A stretch of 50,539 bases of DNA, taken from assembly GCA_017959625.1 (NCBI GenBank), contig JAGDAG010000202.1:1-50539 (forward strand). Direction: 5' to 3'. The position numbers and the translations under genes are program-made. Shown one piece after another: positions 1-8,849 of this stretch; position 1 is the stretch's first letter, and every line of letters starts with the position of its first letter. Origin of the DNA: Abditibacteriota bacterium (GTDB lineage Bacteria > Armatimonadota > UBA5829). The notes below the pieces were generated by a model that had not been told where the DNA came from, did not search any database, and saw only the letters and a list, made by a program, of their open reading frames with translations.

Positions 1-753
1 CATCTCCTTCACAAACGCCCCTACGTGTTCCGGCGCGCCTTTTCCGTATTTTTTCAAAAGCTTTATGATGGCCGAGCCTACTATGGCCCCGTCGGAAACG
101 GAGGCCATCTGCCTTGCCTGGGCGGGAGTGGAGATCCCGAAGCCCACGGCGCAGGGCGCGGAAGTATTTTCGCGCACCACCTTCACTATGGAGGGGATAT
201 CGGTGGTTATCTCCGTCCGGGTGCCGGTGACCCCCAGGCTGGAGACTATATACAGAAACCCCTCGGCTTCTCTCGCTATCCCGGCGATACGCTTTTCCGA
301 GGTGGGGGCCACAAAGCTGATAAGGTCCACCCCGAATTCCCTGCACACCGGCAGAAATTCATCCTTTTCTTCAAAAGGGACGTCGGGAAGGATGACGCCG
401 TCTATGCCAGTTTCGCGGCATTTTTTCATAAAGCGCTCCGCCCCGTAAGAAAAGACCACGTTGGCGTAGGTCATAAAGACCATGGGAACGGTGACGCTGC
501 GGCGGACCTCCTCCACCAGCCCGAACACCCTGTCCGTGGTGGTGCCGCCCTGAAGCGCCCGCAGGTTCGCCTCCTGTATCACCGGGCCCTCCGCGGTAGG
601 GTCGGAGAAGGGTATCCCCAGTTCTATAAGGTCCGCGCCGGCCTCCGCGGCGGCGCGCACGCAGGCGCAGGTGGTCTCAAGGTCGGGATCGCCGCAGGTG
701 ATGAAGGGGATAAAGGCTTTTCCGTTTTCAAAGGCTTTCTTTATGTTACTCAT
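1..753 (-). CDS. trpA: Tryptophan synthase alpha subunit, 3' end cut by window edge
   Basis: TrpA cleaves indole-3-glycerol phosphate to indole and glyceraldehyde 3-phosphate and channels indole to TrpB; cytoplasmic. About 251 residues are visible and the frame is still open at base 1. The N-terminus reads MSNIKKAFENGKAFIPFITCG. The catalytic segment ELGIPFSDPTAEGPVIQ carries the conserved Glu and Asp, and a glycine-rich GFGIS segment fits the phosphate site. The ATG overlaps the end of trpB by 8 nt, the translational coupling expected for the alpha2beta2 partners. It is the last visible gene of the aromatic operon; whether anything follows lies outside the window. Confidence 0.96.
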   Translation of the reverse strand, partial: MSNIKKAFENGKAFIPFITCGDPDLETTCACVRAAAEAGADLIELGIPFSDPTAEGPVIQEANLRALQGGTTTDRVFGLVEEVRRSVTVPMVFMTYANVVFSYGAERFMKKCRETGIDGVILPDVPFEEKDEFLPVCREFGVDLISFVAPTSEKRIAGIAREAEGFLYIVSSLGVTGTRTEITTDIPSIVKVVRENTSAPCAVGFGISTPAQARQMASVSDGAIVGSAIIKLLKKYGKGAPEHVGAFVKEM

Positions 754-1930
754 TTATGCTTTCTCCTCTGTAACGGGCAACGGAGGCGCAGTCCTTGTCG
801 CCCCTGCCGGAAAGAGTTATGACCACGATCCCGTCCCGGGGCATCTCCGGCGCCGCCTTCATCACCCAGGCAACGGCGTGGGCCGACTCTATGGCGGGGA
901 TGATGCCCTCGGTCTTTGCCAGATATTCAAAGGCGGACACCGCTTCTTCGTCGGTGACCGGCACGTATTCCGCCCGGCCGGTATCGTGGAGATACGCATG
1001 CTCGGGGCCGATCCCCGGATAATCGAGACCCGCCGAAATGGAATAAACCGGAGCGATCTGGCCGAACTCGTCCTGGCAGAAATAAGATTTCATGCCGTGG
1101 AATATGCCTTCTCTGCCGGTAGCGATGGTAGCGGCGGTCTCAAAGGAATCCACTCCTCTCCCCGCCGCCTCGCAGCCCACCAGGCGCACGCTTTTATCGC
1201 CGAGAAAATGATAAAACGAGCCTATGGCGTTGGAGCCGCCGCCCACGCAGGCGGCCACCACGTCCGGCAGCCTGCCTTCCTTTTCCTGCATCTGCTCTTT
1301 GATCTCGGCGGATATCACCGCCTGAAAATCCCTGACTATGGTGGGGAAGGGATGGGGCCCCATGACGGAACCCAGACAGTAATGGGTGTCCGATATGCGG
1401 TTGGTCCATTCCCGGAAGGCCTCCGATACCGCGTCCTTGAGGGTGGCTGTGCCGGTCTTTACCGGCACCACCTCCGCTCCCAGGAGCCGCATGCGGTAAA
1501 CGTTCAGCGCCTGTCTTCTGGTATCTTCCTCCCCCATGAACACCACGCACTCCATGCCGAAGAGGGCCGCGGCGGTGGCTGTTGCGACTCCGTGCTGCCC
1601 CGCTCCCGTTTCCGCTATCAGCCTGGTCTTGCCCATTTTCTTTGCCAGCAGGGCCTGCCCCAGCACGTTGTTTATCTTGTGGGCGCCGGTATGGTTCAGG
1701 TCCTCCCGCTTGAGGTATATCTTCGCCCCTCCGAGATCCTCCGTCATCTTCCGGGCGAAATACAGCCGCGAGGGCCTGCCCGCATATTCGTTGAACAAAA
1801 GCGAAAGCTCACGCCGGAAATCCGGGTCGTCTTTATAGCGGCAATAGGCCTCGTCAAGCTCCGTGACGGCGTTCATAAGGGTCTCGGGTATATACTGCCC
1901 CCCGTGGATCCCGAATCGTCCCTTTTTCAT
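746..1930 (-). CDS. trpB: Tryptophan synthase beta subunit
   Basis: PLP enzyme that condenses indole with serine to give tryptophan. About 394 residues, the usual length of TrpB1. The PLP lysine sits in LNHTGAHKINN, followed by ETGAGQHGVATA and the phosphate-binding GGGSNAIG. I chose the ATG giving MKKGRFGIHGGQYIPETL because GGAGG lies 5 nt upstream; an in-frame ATG four codons earlier is possible but lies over that Shine-Dalgarno site. The gene follows the DAHP synthase gene by 15 nt and overlaps trpA by 8 nt. trpB and trpA are separated from trpE-G-D-C-F by the whole aro/phe/tyr block. Confidence 0.97.
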   Translation of the reverse strand: MKKGRFGIHGGQYIPETLMNAVTELDEAYCRYKDDPDFRRELSLLFNEYAGRPSRLYFARKMTEDLGGAKIYLKREDLNHTGAHKINNVLGQALLAKKMGKTRLIAETGAGQHGVATATAAALFGMECVVFMGEEDTRRQALNVYRMRLLGAEVVPVKTGTATLKDAVSEAFREWTNRISDTHYCLGSVMGPHPFPTIVRDFQAVISAEIKEQMQEKEGRLPDVVAACVGGGSNAIGSFYHFLGDKSVRLVGCEAAGRGVDSFETAATIATGREGIFHGMKSYFCQDEFGQIAPVYSISAGLDYPGIGPEHAYLHDTGRAEYVPVTDEEAVSAFEYLAKTEGIIPAIESAHAVAWVMKAAPEMPRDGIVVITLSGRGDKDCASVARYRGESINE

Positions 1931-1945
1931 AGTGTCCTCCATATT

Positions 1946-2974
1946 TTACAGCATGTCAGCCATTCTGTATATCATCTCCTCGGTCTCCTTCCAGCCCAGG
2001 CAGGGGTCGGTGATGGACTGCCCGTAGCAGCCGCCGCCCACAGGCTGGGAGCCCGATTCTATGTAGCTTTCCACCATAAAGCCCTTTATCAGCTTTTCTA
2101 TCCGAGTATTGAAGCGGCGGTTCTGCAGCACCTCTCTTATGATGAGAGGCTGCCGGAAGGGATCCTTGCCGGAATTGGAATGGTTGGTGTCCACCAGCGC
2201 CGCGGGGTTGGGGAGCTCATACCTGTCGAAAAAGTCGCACAAAAGCTCCAGATCCTCGTAATGGTAGTTGGGATGGTGCTGCCTGTGCTTGTCGGTATAG
2301 CCCCGGAGTATAGCGTGGGCGTAGGGGTTCCCGAAGGAATGGGTCTCCCAGCCTCTGTAGATAAAGGTATGCTGATGATGGGCGGCGGTTATGGCGTTCA
2401 TCATCACCGAAAAATCGCCGCCGGTAGGGTTTTTCATACCCACGGGCACCTCTATGCCGGAAGCGGTGAGCCGGTGCTCCTGGTTCTCCACGGAGCGGGC
2501 CCCCACGGCAACGTAGACCAGGATGTCGTCAAGGTATTTATGGTTGTCGGGGTAAAGCATCTCGTCGGCGCAGCCGAAGCCGGTCTCCGCCACCACCCGC
2601 ATATGGAGCTCCCTCACCGCTATGAGCCCCTTGAAAAGATCCGGCTTATCCGTGGGGTCGGGCTGGTGCAGCAGCCCCTTGTAGCCCTCTCCCGTGGTGC
2701 GGGGCTTGTTGGTGTATATGCGGGGCACTATCATTATTTTGTCCTTCACCTTTTCCTGCACGGGGACCAGCCTGGAGATATAGTCCAGCACGCTGTCCTC
2801 GCAGTCCGCGGAGCAGGGGCCTATGATGAGCAGCAGGCGGCTGCTTCTGCCGTCAAGTATCTGCTTTATCTCCAGCACCTTTTTTTCCATGGTCTCGCTG
2901 ACCAGGCGGGTGATGGGAAACATCTCCTTCACCTCTACCGGTATGGCCAGCTTTCTGTAAAAATCCATATTCAT
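1946..2974 (-). CDS. aroF: 3-Deoxy-7-phosphoheptulonate (DAHP) synthase, class I AroF/G/H type
   Basis: First step of the shikimate pathway: phosphoenolpyruvate plus erythrose 4-phosphate to DAHP. 342 residues, the length of the enterobacterial type I-alpha family. Visible signatures are LLIIGPCSADCEDS, YTNKPRTTGEGYKGL (PEP site) and GMKNPTGGDFSVM. VDTNHSNSGKDPFRQ near residue 255 and the C-terminal MVESYIESGSQP supply further conserved residues. In E. coli this family is feedback-inhibited by one aromatic amino acid; I cannot tell which here, so the symbol denotes the family only. Two ATGs (2974 and 2968) are close together. It lies 22 nt after tyrA and 15 nt before trpB. Confidence 0.93.
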   Translation of the reverse strand: MNMDFYRKLAIPVEVKEMFPITRLVSETMEKKVLEIKQILDGRSSRLLLIIGPCSADCEDSVLDYISRLVPVQEKVKDKIMIVPRIYTNKPRTTGEGYKGLLHQPDPTDKPDLFKGLIAVRELHMRVVAETGFGCADEMLYPDNHKYLDDILVYVAVGARSVENQEHRLTASGIEVPVGMKNPTGGDFSVMMNAITAAHHQHTFIYRGWETHSFGNPYAHAILRGYTDKHRQHHPNYHYEDLELLCDFFDRYELPNPAALVDTNHSNSGKDPFRQPLIIREVLQNRRFNTRIEKLIKGFMVESYIESGSQPVGGGCYGQSITDPCLGWKETEEMIYRMADML

Positions 2975-2996
2975 TTTGCAAAACGCCTCACAAGCC

Positions 2997-3851
2997 TTAT
3001 TTGTCGAACCACGCCCTTCTCTCGGTGGAAAGGCGCATCTTTTCCTTCATCTTTTCGCTGTCTTCCGCTTCGAGGGCGTCCCGGAACTCCCGGAATTCCC
3101 CAAGGAACCTGTCCATCTTGTCAAGAAGCGGTTTTTTGTTCATAATAAAAAGCTCGCTCCACATATCCTCGTTTATACGGGCTATCCTGGTGAGGTCCCG
3201 GAAGGAATTGCCGGTATAGTCTGCCAGGTGCCTGTTTTCGCTGGCCGTCATAAGGGAAACGGCTATACAGTGGGTGAGCTGGGAAACGAAGGCTATCATT
3301 TCGTCATGCTCCTCCGGGGAAAGCACCGATATCTTCCGGCAGCCCAGGATACGACCCAGATCCTTGCACCACTCCACGGCCTTCCGGGTATTGGCCTTTG
3401 TGGGGGTCACTATATAGTTTGCGTTGCGGAAAATGCCGTCGTCGCTGTTTTCAACGCCGCTGACTTCCTTTCCGGCCATAGGATGGGCGGCAATGAATTC
3501 CACGTCCTTCCGCAGACACGCCTGCGCTTCGTAAACCACGCTGCTTTTTATACCGGTGACGTCGGTTATCATGGCGCCGGGCCGGAAAAGATGCTGCCAG
3601 CGTTTTATCCATTCGGGCAGAGTCCGGGGATACAGGCCGAAGATCACCGTGTCCGCAGAAGAGACCAGAGCCGGCTCCACTTCGGTGCTGCCTTCCTTTA
3701 TGATGCCCTTTTCCAAAGCGAAATCTATGGCCTCCCTGCGGGTATCGATGGCCGCCACGTGGCAGCCCAGACGGGAAAGAGCCATGGCGTAGCTGCCGCC
3801 CATGAGCCCGAGCCCGGTTATAAGTATGTTGCCTTTATTGATCCACTGCAT
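2997..3851 (-). CDS. tyrA: Prephenate dehydrogenase
   Basis: Oxidatively decarboxylates prephenate to 4-hydroxyphenylpyruvate, committing flux to tyrosine. 284 residues. The N-terminal Rossmann fold shows GLGLMGGSYAMAL (dinucleotide binding) followed by AIDTR at the end of strand 2. The substrate region HPMAGKEVSGVENSDDGIF is typical of the family, and the rest is the alpha-helical dimerisation domain. There is no chorismate mutase fusion and no room for an ACT domain, so tyrosine feedback through ACT is not expected. The start overlaps the end of aroA by 17 nt. Confidence 0.94.
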   Translation of the reverse strand: MQWINKGNILITGLGLMGGSYAMALSRLGCHVAAIDTRREAIDFALEKGIIKEGSTEVEPALVSSADTVIFGLYPRTLPEWIKRWQHLFRPGAMITDVTGIKSSVVYEAQACLRKDVEFIAAHPMAGKEVSGVENSDDGIFRNANYIVTPTKANTRKAVEWCKDLGRILGCRKISVLSPEEHDEMIAFVSQLTHCIAVSLMTASENRHLADYTGNSFRDLTRIARINEDMWSELFIMNKKPLLDKMDRFLGEFREFRDALEAEDSEKMKEKMRLSTERRAWFDK

Positions 3852-5016
3852 ATATCTCCGCCTTTATCCCAAGTTTTTTCAGTGTGTCAAAATATTCCGG
3901 AAAGCTTTTGTCCGCCGCCTCCGCCCCCAGCAGCTCTCCCCCCGTCACGGTAAGAAGAGTGCAGAGAGCCATCACTATACGGTGGTCGTTGTGCCCCGAA
4001 AGAGGGGCCTCCGGCTTTTTCGGTACGCCGGGAAAAACGGTAAAGCTGTTTTCGCCGTTCCTGCAGCGGATGCCGAATTTCAAAAGCTCCTTTTCCATGG
4101 CGGCGGCCCTGTCGGATTCCTTCAGCCTGAGCCTTGCGGTACCGGTGAACCTTCCTCCGGAAAGCCCCGCCGCAACGGCAAAGAGCACGGGCCCCAGGTC
4201 GGGACAATCCGAGATATCCAGCTCCGCAAAGCCCCGGGCCAGCCGGGCGAAATATTCGCCGTATATCCTGTCTCCCTGGACCGAATCCGGAAGGAGCCCT
4301 TCCACCTCCACCTCGCCTCCGAAAAGGGAAAGGGCCGAAAGAAAGGCAGCGTTGCTGTAATCGCCTTCCACGGAGGCCCGGCAGGGGACGTACCGCTGCT
4401 TTCCGGGGATCTCTATGACGTTGTCCCGCCTTACGGCCTTTACGCCGAAAAGGGAAAGGGCCTTTAAAGTCATCTCTATATACGGCAGGCTCTCCACGGG
4501 AGGTTCAAGCATTATCTTGCTTCCGCCCTCCAAAAGAGGCAGGGCGAACAGGAGCCCCGAAACGAACTGGCTGGATATATTGCCCGGACATTTATACGTA
4601 TCCGGCGCCAGGTCCCCCCGTACCGTAAGGGAAGCCTTCTCTTTTTCAAACAGAAAGCCTTTTTGGCGGCATATATCCTCATATACCGAAAGAGGGCGCT
4701 CGAAAAGCCTCTCCGCCCCGGTAAAAGTCACCCTTTCCGAAAGGGTCAGGGCGTAGGGCAAAAGGAAACGCAGGGTGGAACCCGACTCGCCGGCGGGCAG
4801 CCGCAGGCTGTCCGGCGCCGCCTCTCCCCTGCGGAAACGCTCCAGCTCCTCCAGGCATCTTCTTGTGGCCAGGGTGTCCATGGAATCCGACTCCGGAAGG
4901 ATGAGGTCCCCTTCTGCAAGAAAAGAGCAGATCATCAGCCGGTGGGCCATGCTTTTGCTGGGGGGCGCCTTCACGCGGCCCCGGGCTTTTCCCGGAAATA
5001 TCACCGCCTTTTTCAT
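3835..5016 (-). CDS. aroA: 3-Phosphoshikimate 1-carboxyvinyltransferase (EPSP synthase)
   Basis: Transfers the enolpyruvyl group of PEP to shikimate 3-phosphate. 393 residues, somewhat shorter than the usual ~430. Signatures: PPSKSMAHRLM near residue 16, GESGSTLRFLLPY (equivalent of the GNSGTTMR PEP site) and NDHRIVMAL near the C-terminus. The frame is open far upstream, but the true start is the ATG at 5016, which forms an ATGA overlap with the aroQ stop and gives MKKAVIFPGKARGRV. It sits between aroQ and tyrA. Confidence 0.95.
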   Translation of the reverse strand: MKKAVIFPGKARGRVKAPPSKSMAHRLMICSFLAEGDLILPESDSMDTLATRRCLEELERFRRGEAAPDSLRLPAGESGSTLRFLLPYALTLSERVTFTGAERLFERPLSVYEDICRQKGFLFEKEKASLTVRGDLAPDTYKCPGNISSQFVSGLLFALPLLEGGSKIMLEPPVESLPYIEMTLKALSLFGVKAVRRDNVIEIPGKQRYVPCRASVEGDYSNAAFLSALSLFGGEVEVEGLLPDSVQGDRIYGEYFARLARGFAELDISDCPDLGPVLFAVAAGLSGGRFTGTARLRLKESDRAAAMEKELLKFGIRCRNGENSFTVFPGVPKKPEAPLSGHNDHRIVMALCTLLTVTGGELLGAEAADKSFPEYFDTLKKLGIKAEIYAVDQ

Positions 5017-5456
5017 TTGCTTTTCTCTCCGAAGTTTTCCGCAAGAAAGGTCATGGCTTCCGTATAGCCTTCGATGCCCCGGCCGGTTCTGGTCTTCACG
5101 CAGGCTTCCCGGATATAGGATATATGCCGGAAGGCTTCTCTTTCCTCCACCTTTGATATATGCACCTCCACGGCGGGGATGCCCACAGCCTTCAGGGCGT
5201 CCAGAAGCGCGATGCTGGTGTGGGTGTAGGCGCCGGGGTTGATCACGATACCGTCGGTATTCCCCAGGGCCTGCTGGATGACGTCCACCAAAGCCCCCTC
5301 GTGATTGGACTGGAAAACCGTCACCTCCGCCCCCAGGGCGTCGGCATGCTCCCGTATCCGGCGGCAACGCGCCCCGTAGTTTTCCTTTCCGTAAATGCCC
5401 GGCTCTCTGATGCCCAGCATATTGATGTTCGGACCGTTTATAACAAGGATCTTCAT
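5013..5456 (-). CDS. aroQ: 3-Dehydroquinate dehydratase, type II
   Basis: Converts 3-dehydroquinate to 3-dehydroshikimate. At 147 residues it has the size of the dodecameric type II family, not type I AroD. Signatures are MKILVINGPNINMLGIREP with the catalytic Tyr in the following IYGKENYG, FQSNHEGALVD, INPGAYTHTSIALLDAL and VEVHISKVEEREAFR. It follows the aroE-aroK fusion by 9 nt and overlaps aroA by 4 nt (ATGA). Confidence 0.96.
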   Translation of the reverse strand: MKILVINGPNINMLGIREPGIYGKENYGARCRRIREHADALGAEVTVFQSNHEGALVDVIQQALGNTDGIVINPGAYTHTSIALLDALKAVGIPAVEVHISKVEEREAFRHISYIREACVKTRTGRGIEGYTEAMTFLAENFGEKSK

Positions 5457-5465
5457 ATCTTTTTC

Positions 5466-6707
5466 CTATTCCGAAAAACGTTTTTTCAGTATTTCCATAG
5501 CGGTGGCGTCGGGATTCTCTGCCACCTGCACCGTCATATCCGCCGCCGCCCTGTATACGGGGCGCCGCCGGGCGTAAAGGGCCCTTATCTTGTCTTCCGA
5601 ATCGGCCAGGGGCCTGGCAGGATCCGGCGTAATCTCCCCGAGGTCCCGCTCCAGCAGCACTATCCTGCCGTTTTTCTTCAGGGCCCGCAGGTTTTCCCTG
5701 CACAGGGGGGCGCCGCCGCCGGTGGCGATCACCATGCCGTTTCGGCCGGCAAGCTCTTCTATGGCCTCGCTTTCCAGGCGCCGGAAATGCTCTTCGCCGT
5801 ATTTGCGGAAGATGTCCTTTATCTTCATGCCTGCCTTTTGCTCTATCATGGCGTCCGTATCCGCCGCGGGGCGTTCGGTGATGCGTTTAAGGGCTTTCGC
5901 GGCGGAGCTTTTGCCGGCGCCGGACATGCCTATGAGCACTATGTTTTCCTTGTCGGCCCGCACCTTCTTGTATATGCTGCCCACCAGGGTCTCCGGGTAT
6001 TTCTTGTCCAGGAACCGCTCCGCGGCGAAAACAGCCTGGGCAGCCAGCATGTAGAGGCCCCCCTCCGCCTTCACGCCCCTCTCCAGGGCGTCCAGCACAA
6101 GCTCGGTGCGCAGAGGGTTGTATATGGCGTCTATGACCCCCTCCAGAGCCGTAAAGGGCTCCAGGCTAAGAGGCTTTTCCCGGTGGCGGGGGAACATGCC
6201 GCAGGGGGTGGTATTGATTATTATCTCCGCGTCCCCGTGGAGCCCCCTTGCCTCCTCATAGGAGACGGCTCCCCTGTTTTTGGTCCGGCTCACCCGGAGG
6301 ACCTCCCGGGCTCCCCGGGCTTTGGCCAGAGCCAGGGCCGTGCGGGAGGTGCCTCCCGTGCCCAGTATCAGGACCTTCCTGCCTTCAAGGCTCAGCCCCG
6401 CCTTCCCGACCAGGGCGTCCATGCCCGAAAAATCGGTATTGTATCCGAAGAGCCTGCCGCCCCTGTTTACTATGGTGTTCACCGCCCCTATGGCGGCGGC
6501 GTTTGGGGAGATCTCCGCCAGATAGGGTATCACCGCTTCCTTGTAGGGAATTGTGACGTTCACGGCCCTGAAATCCGCCTTTTTCATAAAGCCGTCCAGT
6601 TCTTCGGGCTCCAGCTCCAGGAGCTCGTAGCGGTAGTTTTCTATAAGGGCGTGTATCTCCCTGCTGAAGCTGTGGGGCAGTTTTCTGCCTATACATCCGT
6701 ATTCCAT
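5466..6707 (-). CDS. aroE-aroK: Bifunctional shikimate dehydrogenase / shikimate kinase (AroE-AroK fusion)
   Basis: One 413-residue frame with two enzymes that act in succession. Residues ~1-245 are AroE (NADPH reduction of 3-dehydroshikimate): PHSFSREIH, NVTIPYKEAV with the catalytic lysine, GAVNTIV, GYNTDFSGM and a Rossmann LILGTGGTSRTAL. Residues ~255-413 are AroK: P-loop LIGMSGAGKSSAAK, DTDAMIE, FRRLESEAI, ATGGGAPL and a lid with RPLAD plus ARRRPVY. The linker is short (about residues 245-255). The ATG lies 1 nt beyond the aroC stop, with GGGGGAA upstream. No internal stop or frame change is seen, so the fusion looks genuine. It supplies pathway steps 4 and 5. Confidence 0.94.
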   Translation of the reverse strand: MEYGCIGRKLPHSFSREIHALIENYRYELLELEPEELDGFMKKADFRAVNVTIPYKEAVIPYLAEISPNAAAIGAVNTIVNRGGRLFGYNTDFSGMDALVGKAGLSLEGRKVLILGTGGTSRTALALAKARGAREVLRVSRTKNRGAVSYEEARGLHGDAEIIINTTPCGMFPRHREKPLSLEPFTALEGVIDAIYNPLRTELVLDALERGVKAEGGLYMLAAQAVFAAERFLDKKYPETLVGSIYKKVRADKENIVLIGMSGAGKSSAAKALKRITERPAADTDAMIEQKAGMKIKDIFRKYGEEHFRRLESEAIEELAGRNGMVIATGGGAPLCRENLRALKKNGRIVLLERDLGEITPDPARPLADSEDKIRALYARRRPVYRAAADMTVQVAENPDATAMEILKKRFSE

Positions 6708-6708
6708 A

Positions 6709-7824
6709 TCATTCCCCCAGATAGTCAGTGCCGAAACGCAGGGCCAGAAGATCCGCCGCCACCAGCGCCGCCGCGCTGTCCACCACCGCGGGCGCCCTGT
6801 GGATAATGGCTGGGTCGTGGCGTCCCGAAAGGGAAAGAGCAGTGTTTTTCATTTCCTTCGTGTCCACGGTCTCCTGGGTCTTGAAAACAGAAGGCGTGGG
6901 CTTTATCTGGGTGCGGAACAGGATGGGCATCCCGTTGGCGATGCCGCCGTTTACGCCCCCGTTATGGTTGGTTTTCGTGCGTATCCTTCCGTCGTCGGCC
7001 ATATAAAAGGCGTCGTTATAGCCGCTTCCCCTCAGCCCTATAAGGGAAAAGGCTTCGCCGAACTCCACTCCCTTTACTGCGGGAACGGAAAAAAGGATAT
7101 GGGCCAGCAGGCCTTCCAGGGTATCGAACCAGGGCTCCCCCGTCCCGGCGGGGATCCCCGTGATACAGGTCTCCAGTATGCCTCCCACGCTGTCGCCGTC
7201 CTGTTTGGCCTCCAGGATGCGCCCGGTCATAGCCTTTTCCGCATCGGGGGAAAGGGTGGGGAACCCGGGGCCCTCAAGGCTCCGCAGAGCCTCTTCGAGC
7301 CTGCCGGGCTCTTCGGGAAAAGCGCTGTCGCAAATGCTGCTGCCGCCCCCCAGGACGCTAATGTGGGTGCCTATAAGGATCCCCTTTTTCCGCAGCGCGG
7401 GCAGCAGTATGCCTCCCGCGGCGGCAAGGGCGGCCGTGAGCCTGCCGCTGAAATGGCCCCCTCCCCGATAGTCCTGAAAGCCCCTGTATTTATATTCCGC
7501 CGTGAGGTCGGCATGCCCCGGCCTGGGAGTATGGCGGAGGGCTTCATAGGCGTCGCTTTTCGTATCGCTGTTGGGGATGATTATGGCGAGGGGCGTGCCC
7601 GTGGTCTTTCCCCTGAAAACGCCGCTCAGTATGCGGAAATCGTCCCGCTCCCTGCGGGAGGTGGATATCGCCCCCGCGGGCCGTCTTTTTTCAAGCATGG
7701 CCGCCACGGCCTCCTCCGAGACCTCTATCCCCGGCGCCAGGCCGTCCAGCACGGCGCCGATCCCGGGGCCGTGGCTTTCTCCCAGCAGGGTAAGGGTCAC
7801 CGAGTTTCCGAACGTGTTTTTCAT
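6709..7824 (-). CDS. aroC: Chorismate synthase
   Basis: Makes chorismate from EPSP using reduced flavin, the branch point for Trp, Phe and Tyr. 371 residues, full length. Signatures are GNSVTLTLLGESHGPGIGAV at the N-terminus, RRPAGAISTSRRERDD, PRPGHADLTAEYKYRGFQDY, the segment RGGGHFSGRLTA that matches the conserved GGRxSxRxT region with some substitution, and SGRHDPAIIHRAPAV near the end. The start makes an ATGA overlap with aroB. All later genes of the operon but the DAHP synthase either feed chorismate formation or consume it. Confidence 0.96.
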   Translation of the reverse strand: MKNTFGNSVTLTLLGESHGPGIGAVLDGLAPGIEVSEEAVAAMLEKRRPAGAISTSRRERDDFRILSGVFRGKTTGTPLAIIIPNSDTKSDAYEALRHTPRPGHADLTAEYKYRGFQDYRGGGHFSGRLTAALAAAGGILLPALRKKGILIGTHISVLGGGSSICDSAFPEEPGRLEEALRSLEGPGFPTLSPDAEKAMTGRILEAKQDGDSVGGILETCITGIPAGTGEPWFDTLEGLLAHILFSVPAVKGVEFGEAFSLIGLRGSGYNDAFYMADDGRIRTKTNHNGGVNGGIANGMPILFRTQIKPTPSVFKTQETVDTKEMKNTALSLSGRHDPAIIHRAPAVVDSAAALVAADLLALRFGTDYLGE

Positions 7825-8840
7825 ATTTGATCCTCCGTACGTATGAGCTCCATCCGCTCCGCCAGCTCCCCGGGGGTGAATCTGCGGAATTCAAAACGGC
7901 CCGCCTCCTGCAGCACTACGCAGGCGATGCCCCCCTCCAGGGCTTTTTTGTCGTGGAGCATGGCGAAGAGGGCCTCCTCCCGGCTGAAAGCGGCCCGGGC
8001 GGGAAGCTCCAGCCTGCCCAGGGCGGCGGCCAGCCGCGGCCGAAACCCTTCTTCGCACATAGGGAGCATCCCCAGCGCCACGCATTCTCCGTGAAGCAGA
8101 TCGTTGGTTTTCCGGCTTTCAATGCCGTGGCCTATGGTATGGCCGAAATTCAGCGCCTTTCTGAGGCCCTTTTCCTTTTCGTCCTGTTCCACCACGTATT
8201 TCTTTATGGCCAGCGAGCGTTCTATGATCTCCGTCAGCCTGCCGTAGGGGTCGTCCTTCCCGAATATCTCAAAGAGCTCCGGGTCGAAACAGGCGGCCAT
8301 TTTCAGGGCCTCCGCAAGCCCCGCGGCCTTCTGGCGGCGGCACAGGGTGCCGGTAAGAGACGGATCCACCAGCACCTTTTTCGGCTGGTAAAAAGCCCCC
8401 ACCGTGTTTTTCACGCCCCCGAAGTTCACGGCAGTCTTGCCTCCTATGGAGGAATCCACCTGGGAAAGCACCGTGGTGGGCACGTTGTAAAACGCTATGC
8501 CGCGCATATAGCACGCCGCGGCAAAGCCGGTGAGGTCTCCCGCCACGCCTCCGCCCACGGCAACGGCGCAGTCGCCCCGTTTGAAACCGTTTTCCAGCAT
8601 GGTCTGCAAAAGCAGGCCCCACGTCTCTATGCTTTTGGACCCCTCGCCTTGGGGAACGGTCAGCGCCACCGGCTCTTTGCAGAAGGAGGCCAGGGTCTCC
8701 GCATATTCCCGGGGGACGCCGTCGTCGGTGACTATCAGCGCCTTTCTGTCAAGGTCCAGATACCGGCCGGCCTTCTTCAGGCACCCGTTTTCAATGATTA
8801 TATCGTAGCTGTTTTCGCCCAGCTCCATACTTAGTTTCAT
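7821..8840 (-). CDS. aroB: 3-Dehydroquinate synthase
   Basis: NAD- and metal-dependent cyclisation of DAHP to 3-dehydroquinate. 339 residues. Seen: the NAD-binding PQGEGSKSIETWG, GGGVAGDLTGFAAACYMRGI, PTTVLSQVDSSIGGKTAVNF and the metal-binding LNFGHTIGHGIES. It follows pheA by 9 nt and overlaps aroC by 4 nt. Confidence 0.96.
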   Translation of the reverse strand: MKLSMELGENSYDIIIENGCLKKAGRYLDLDRKALIVTDDGVPREYAETLASFCKEPVALTVPQGEGSKSIETWGLLLQTMLENGFKRGDCAVAVGGGVAGDLTGFAAACYMRGIAFYNVPTTVLSQVDSSIGGKTAVNFGGVKNTVGAFYQPKKVLVDPSLTGTLCRRQKAAGLAEALKMAACFDPELFEIFGKDDPYGRLTEIIERSLAIKKYVVEQDEKEKGLRKALNFGHTIGHGIESRKTNDLLHGECVALGMLPMCEEGFRPRLAAALGRLELPARAAFSREEALFAMLHDKKALEGGIACVVLQEAGRFEFRRFTPGELAERMELIRTEDQI

Positions 8841-8849
8841 TTTATCCTC

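Noticed and set aside
671..3145. Open frame of 824 codons on the plus strand
   Set aside because: Antisense to trpB and the DAHP synthase gene; His/Gly-rich translation with no domain. High G+C codon use keeps the opposite strand open.
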